NCBI GenBank assembly: GCA_046295215.1
Contig: JBKBNP010000008.1
Location: 22,164 to 86,163 of the forward strand
Direction of reading: 5' to 3'
Length of the DNA stretch: 64,000 bases
Source: Szabonella sp046295215
GTDB lineage: Bacteria; Pseudomonadota; Alphaproteobacteria; Rhodobacterales; Rhodobacteraceae
The notes beneath the pieces were generated by a model. It worked only from the letters and a program-made list of their open reading frames with translations. It did no database searches and was not told the origin of the DNA. The translations under genes were made by a program, and so were the position numbers. Of the stretch, positions 60,823 to 64,000 are shown one piece after another. Every line of letters begins with the position of its first letter. The first letter of the stretch is position 1.

Positions 60823-62742
60823 ATGGAGTTGACCAAACCGAGCCGCGACGCGGGCCGGGCCGGGCCGGATCAGGTTCACCTGCGCATTCTGGCAACCTCG
60901 GACCTGCATGTGCATGTGCATCCTTTCGACTATTACCGCGAACAGGATGCCGCGAATGTCGGGCTGGCCCGCACGGCGACGCTGATCGATGCGCTGCGGG
61001 CAGAGGTGCCCAACAGCCTGCTGGTCGACAATGGTGATTTTCTTCAGGGCAGCCCGATGGGGGATTACATCGCCTATGCACGCGGCATGCGCGAGGGCGA
61101 CCTGCACCCGATCATCGCGGCGATGAATGTTCTGGATTATGACGCCTGCGCGCTCGGCAACCACGAATTCAATTATGGCATGGGATTTCTGGAAAGGGCG
61201 CTGGCGCGGGCGGATTTCCCGATGCTCTGCGCGAATGCCGTGACGCGCCGTGGAGCCGCGCCGGGCCGTGACCTGCGCCGCTTTGCGCCCTATGTGCTGC
61301 TCGACCGGACCGTGACGGACGGGGCGGGTCGGCCACACGCGCTGCGAGTCGGCATCCTCGGTCTGTTGCCGCCGCAGATCACCACCTGGGACCACAGCCT
61401 GCTGCGTGGTGCGCTGGAAACCCGCGACATGGTGGCCACGGCCCGGGCGCTGGTGCCCGAAATGCGCGCAGCAGGGGCCGAGATCATCGTGGCGCTGGCC
61501 CATACCGGGATCAGTGCCGAACCGGCCTTTGACGGAATGGAGAATGCAGCCCTGCCGCTTGCGCGCCTCGAGGGTATCGACGCGCTGGTCACCGGACATT
61601 CGCATCTGGTCTTTCCCTCGCCGATCTTTGCGGGCCTAGCGGGGGTCGACATCCACGCGGGCAGCATCGCGGGAAAACCCGCCGTGATGCCGGGCTTCTG
61701 GGGGTCGCATCTTGGCGTGATCGACCTTATGCTGGACCGTGGCTCCTGCGGCTGGCAGGTCGCGGGACATCGCAGCGAGGCCCGGCCCATCGCGTCGCGC
61801 GATCTTGAAGGCGATTTGCAGCCGCTGGTTTCCAGCACAGAGCGCGTGCTGTCCGCCGTCCGCCGCTCGCATGCGGAAACACTGGATTTCATGCGCCGCA
61901 GGGTGGGCAAGACACAGCGCCCGCTGCACAGTTTTTTTGCGCTGATCTCCAACTCCTCCTCGCTGCAACTGGTCTGTCGTGCGCAGGAATGGCATGTTCG
62001 CAGCCAGCTTGCCGGAACCCCCGACGCCGAGCTGCCGCTGCTGTCGGCCGCCGCCCCGTTCAAGGCGGGCGGCCGGGCCGGGCCGGGCCATTACACCAGT
62101 ATTCCCGCAGGCGGGCTTGCCCTGCGCAATCTGGCGGATCTCTACAGCTATCCCAACACGATCTGCGCCGTCCGCATCAGGGGCCGGCAGTTGCGCGACT
62201 GGCTCGAACGGTCGGCGGCGATGTTCCGGCAGGTGACGCCGGGATGGGCGGACCAGCCGCTGATCGAGCCCGAGTTTCCCTGCTACAATTTCGATGTCAT
62301 CATGGGCATAACCTATGAGATCGACATATCCAGACCTGCGCGGTTCGATACGCAAGGCAGGCTGATCGCCCCGCGCGTAGGCCGGATCCGCAAGCTGCGC
62401 CTGAACGGCAGGTCCATCGATCCGGCAGCCGAATTCATCGTTGCGACAAACAATTACCGCGTGAACACCTGCCCGAACCTGTCCGGCAGGAACCGCGAGC
62501 GGGTCATCTACGAAGCCCCGATCACCAATCGCGACATCCTGATGCAATACATCTCTGAACTGCGCCCGACCGAGCCGCTGACCGAGCCGAACTGGCGCTT
62601 TTCGCCGATCCGGGACACAACCGCCCTGTTCGAGACCAGCCCGCTGGCGCGCGCCCATCTTTCCGATCTTCCGGCAGAATTGCGGATTGAGCCCGCCGGG
62701 ATGACCCCGGGCGGTTTTGCGAGGTTCCGGCTGCATCTGTGA
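60823..62742 (+). CDS. cpdB: 2',3'-cyclic-nucleotide phosphodiesterase / 3'-nucleotidase-like protein
   Basis: 639 residues. A metallophosphoesterase domain (ILATSDLHVHVHPFDYY, LLVDNGDFLQGSPMGDY, CALGNHEFNYG, ALAHTGIS, VTGHSHLVFP) is followed by a 5'-nucleotidase C-terminal domain (PFKAGGRAGPGHYTSIP, LYSYPNTICAVRIRGRQLRDWLERS in part, ATNNYRVN). CpdB is normally periplasmic, but no signal peptide is visible from either start, and an in-frame stop at 60712 with no upstream ATG in between rules out a longer one. I prefer ATG 60823; ATG 60778 is the alternative. No neighbour suggests a pathway. Confidence 0.88.
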   Translation: MELTKPSRDAGRAGPDQVHLRILATSDLHVHVHPFDYYREQDAANVGLARTATLIDALRAEVPNSLLVDNGDFLQGSPMGDYIAYARGMREGDLHPIIAAMNVLDYDACALGNHEFNYGMGFLERALARADFPMLCANAVTRRGAAPGRDLRRFAPYVLLDRTVTDGAGRPHALRVGILGLLPPQITTWDHSLLRGALETRDMVATARALVPEMRAAGAEIIVALAHTGISAEPAFDGMENAALPLARLEGIDALVTGHSHLVFPSPIFAGLAGVDIHAGSIAGKPAVMPGFWGSHLGVIDLMLDRGSCGWQVAGHRSEARPIASRDLEGDLQPLVSSTERVLSAVRRSHAETLDFMRRRVGKTQRPLHSFFALISNSSSLQLVCRAQEWHVRSQLAGTPDAELPLLSAAAPFKAGGRAGPGHYTSIPAGGLALRNLADLYSYPNTICAVRIRGRQLRDWLERSAAMFRQVTPGWADQPLIEPEFPCYNFDVIMGITYEIDISRPARFDTQGRLIAPRVGRIRKLRLNGRSIDPAAEFIVATNNYRVNTCPNLSGRNRERVIYEAPITNRDILMQYISELRPTEPLTEPNWRFSPIRDTTALFETSPLARAHLSDLPAELRIEPAGMTPGGFARFRLHL

Positions 62743-62917
62743 CAGCGCACACCCACCGGGCAGGCAGGAAGTCACCCCCCTGTCTTTCCTTCCCCTCCTG
62801 ACCGCGATAGGACAGGCCGAGCCTGCCCCCGAGCCCTGCCCGGGGCTGCCCGGGCTGCGGCATATGGCTCCGGCATATTGGCCGAACGATGCGCAGAGCA
62901 AACAGGATGGACGCAGG

Positions 62918-63556
62918 ATGACCCCGACCTTCGATGCCGTGATCTTCGATCTGGATGGAACGCTTCTTGATACAGAGCGCTGCACAGGGGATGCAGGGAT
63001 CCGGGCCTTCGCGGCCTTCGGGATCGATCTGGAACCGGATTTCCTGCATCGTCTGATCGGCAAGGACGATGTGACCGGTTCGGCCATCCTGCACGACCAT
63101 TTCCCCAGGCTCGACCTGCCCGCGCTGCGGCATCGGTGGGATCGCGAGATCGACATCGCCTATGAAAACGGCATCCCGCTCAAACCCGGCGCGCGGGAGT
63201 TGCTGGACCGGCTGGACCGGCCCAAGGCGCTTGCCACCTCATCCACACGCGGGCAGGCCCGGCGCAAGCTGGACCTGACCGGGCTTGCAGCCGATTTTTC
63301 CCATGTGGTCACATTCGATGATGTGGCCAGCCCCAAACCGGCACCCGATGCCTTTTTGCTGGCGGCCCGGTATCTGGGCTGCGCACCTGCCGCCTGCATC
63401 GCCTTCGAGGACAGCGAGCCCGGGGCAGAATCCGCCTTTCGTGCCGGTATGACCGTGGTTCAGGTGCCCGACATCCTGCCCGCCTCCGGCCAGTTCGCGC
63501 ATCTTGTTGCAGACAACCTGATCGACGGCGCCCGTCGCATCGGGCTTCTGGCCTGA
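62918..63556 (+). CDS. HAD-family sugar-phosphatase-like hydrolase
   Basis: 212 residues. Motif I is FDAVIFDLDGTLLDTE, a helical cap follows (residues ~20-85), motif II is KALATSSTRGQARRKLDL (in part), and motifs III/IV are DDVASPKPAPDAF and AFEDSEPGAESAFRAGM. It is of the beta-phosphoglucomutase/Gph-like group, acting on a small phosphate ester. The ribosome site (AGG) almost touches the ATG. It ends 18 bases before the ffs promoter. Confidence 0.87.
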   Translation: MTPTFDAVIFDLDGTLLDTERCTGDAGIRAFAAFGIDLEPDFLHRLIGKDDVTGSAILHDHFPRLDLPALRHRWDREIDIAYENGIPLKPGARELLDRLDRPKALATSSTRGQARRKLDLTGLAADFSHVVTFDDVASPKPAPDAFLLAARYLGCAPAACIAFEDSEPGAESAFRAGMTVVQVPDILPASGQFAHLVADNLIDGARRIGLLA

Positions 63557-63574
63557 CAGACACCGGATCGGATC

Positions 63575-63603
63575 TTGCACCACCCGCCGCTGCGTTCTAT
63601 ATG
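63575..63603 (+). promoter_or_regulatory. Promoter of ffs
   Basis: TTGCAC (63575-63580), a 17-base spacer, TATATG (63598-63603). Seven bases later is G63610, the first base of the SRP RNA outer stem, so promoter geometry and RNA end agree. Confidence 0.7.
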
Positions 63604-63609
63604 GGACGA

Positions 63610-63703
63610 GAGAGGTTGGCGCGGGCAGGCACCTCGCCAACCCGGTCAGGTCCGGAAGGAAGCAGCCGTAACGAGCCCCGCTTGGGTCGTTGTCCAGCCT
63701 CTC
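63610..63703 (+). ncRNA. ffs: Signal recognition particle RNA (4.5S type)
   Basis: About 94 bases. GAGAGG at the 5' end pairs with CCTCTC at the 3' end. The conserved tip GGTCAGGTCCGGAAGGAAGC carries the GGAA tetraloop and the asymmetric internal loop that bind protein Ffh. SRP RNA targets membrane proteins to the translocon. The gene is intact. The boundaries are set by the outer stem and by the promoter; the mature 3' end may differ by a few bases. Confidence 0.95.
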
Positions 63704-63804
63704 ACCCATACCCTCCCCAACCCATTGAAGCGAAATAACCCCCTTGCAATCAAGGTGTTGGTGCCTTTTTCTGTGCCAGAACGGGTGCCAGAATGGGGTC
63801 AGGG

Positions 63805-63882
63805 ATGGCTGGGAAGACGAGACATCTGAAAGAGAAGGGAGTGAATCGCCCCGAGTTTTCCGGAGACCGTCAACTTAAGTAG
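63805..63882 (+). pseudogene. Start of a tyrosine-type integrase gene, cut by an insertion sequence
   Basis: An ATG 101 bases after ffs opens MAGKTRHLKEKG, close to the common MxGKTRHLLxxDG opening of Rhodobacterales phage-type integrases. After 12 codons the sequence enters TGAATCGCCCC..., an insertion-sequence end, and reaches TAG at 63880. Two near-identical GTGCCAGAA segments (about 63774-63799) lie just before the start. The call rests on 12 codons, so it is tentative. Confidence 0.5.
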
Positions 63883-64000
63883 TTCGCCTTGAACAATCTG
63901 TTCAGGCTGATGTGACGGCCTGATACTGGCGATCTGGGTGGTAGACTGCGTTCAGGATGGCGGTGAATATCCAGGCAAGCCAAGCCCTGAGGTGGGCCAG
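63842..64000. mobile_element. Insertion sequence, one end (continues beyond the window)
   Basis: The segment from TGAATCGCCCCGAGTTTTCC onward starts with TG, as IS3-type ends do, breaks the integrase-like frame, and has lower GC than the flanks for ~60 bases. A 32-codon open frame on the minus strand runs toward this end and stops 60 bases from it, as transposase genes do. The partner end is outside the window, so family and target duplication cannot be set. Confidence 0.5.
63902..64000 (-). CDS. C-terminal fragment of a probable transposase
   Basis: The last 32 codons of a gene entering from the right: LAHLRAWLAWIFTAILNAV and further to QYQAVTSA, stop TGA at 63904-63902. Its place just inside a presumed insertion-sequence end suggests a transposase. 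I do not recognise the family from this tail. Other frames on the same strand are also partly open, so the frame itself is not certain. Confidence 0.35.
   Translation of the reverse strand: MAHLRAWLAWIFTAILNAVYHPDRQYQAVTSA

Overview
The window is GC-rich, densely coded DNA from a purple-nonsulfur or marine alphaproteobacterium of the Rhodobacterales (Rhodobacter, Rhodovulum or Paracoccus type). The basis is protein kinship and gene order: fnrL and hemN divergent beside uspA and ccoNOQP; an sdhCDAB operon next to mesaconyl-CoA hydratase (mch) and malyl-CoA thioesterase (mcl2) genes; an FYDLN-type acidic protein; a membrane-anchored cytochrome c_y; and the alphaproteobacterial type of glutamate-cysteine ligase. 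Almost all of it reads as core chromosome. Only the last 200 bases look mobile. No stretch above 300 bases lacks a gene.

Layout. 1-4852 (minus): an Mrp cation/proton antiporter operon (mrpA with a fused MrpB-like end, mrpC, mrpD, start of mrpE). 5090-7646: an EamA transporter, tRNA-Ala(GGC) with its own promoter and terminator, an FYDLN protein and a YgjP-type metallopeptidase. 7697-11544 (plus): a GntR regulator, a purine nucleoside phosphorylase, an SHMT-like PLP enzyme and an aldo/keto reductase. 11639-17173 (minus): a DUF1989 protein and the sdh operon, with three small exported proteins between sdhA and sdhB. 17432-23375: a TorF-like porin, mch / DUF1737 / nnrU / mcl2 (ethylmalonyl-CoA pathway), a TauE-type permease and mdh. 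23447-34635: mostly single housekeeping genes (M48 lipoprotein, DUF167, SDR, rsmC-like, clpS, HAD, a D-Ala-D-Ala carboxypeptidase with a SPOR tail, yqgE, a DsbD-alpha-like protein). 34707-43404: an OmpA-like protein with BON-like repeats, ubiA and rsmE back to back, gshA, rimO, two tiny membrane peptides and a tail-anchored coiled-coil protein. 43498-50340: the cbb3 oxidase ccoNOQP, uspA, fnrL and hemN, with three Fnr-type boxes between divergent genes. 50359-57294 (minus): a yejABEF-type peptide ABC importer followed by an overlapping glycosyltransferase. 57510-63556: cytochrome c_y, pheA, an SRPBCC protein, nudC, a cpdB-like phosphoesterase and a HAD phosphatase. 63575-64000: the SRP RNA gene ffs with its promoter, then what looks like the first codons of a phage-type integrase cut by an insertion sequence whose end runs out of the window.

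How it fits together. Much of the region serves respiratory and central carbon metabolism: succinate oxidation, malate dehydrogenase and the last ethylmalonyl-CoA steps feed the TCA cycle, while cytochrome c_y and the cbb3 oxidase form the low-oxygen branch under FnrL. The Mrp antiporter adds cation and proton homeostasis.

The most distinctive unexplained signal is a family of dispersed intergenic repeats (four long copies at 11562, 25887, 40591 and 40708; two short relatives at 9101 and 12757). The long copies share a conserved leader and a G5/C5 hairpin, but each has a different yet perfectly paired middle stem, which is covariation expected of a structured RNA or transcribed 3' element.
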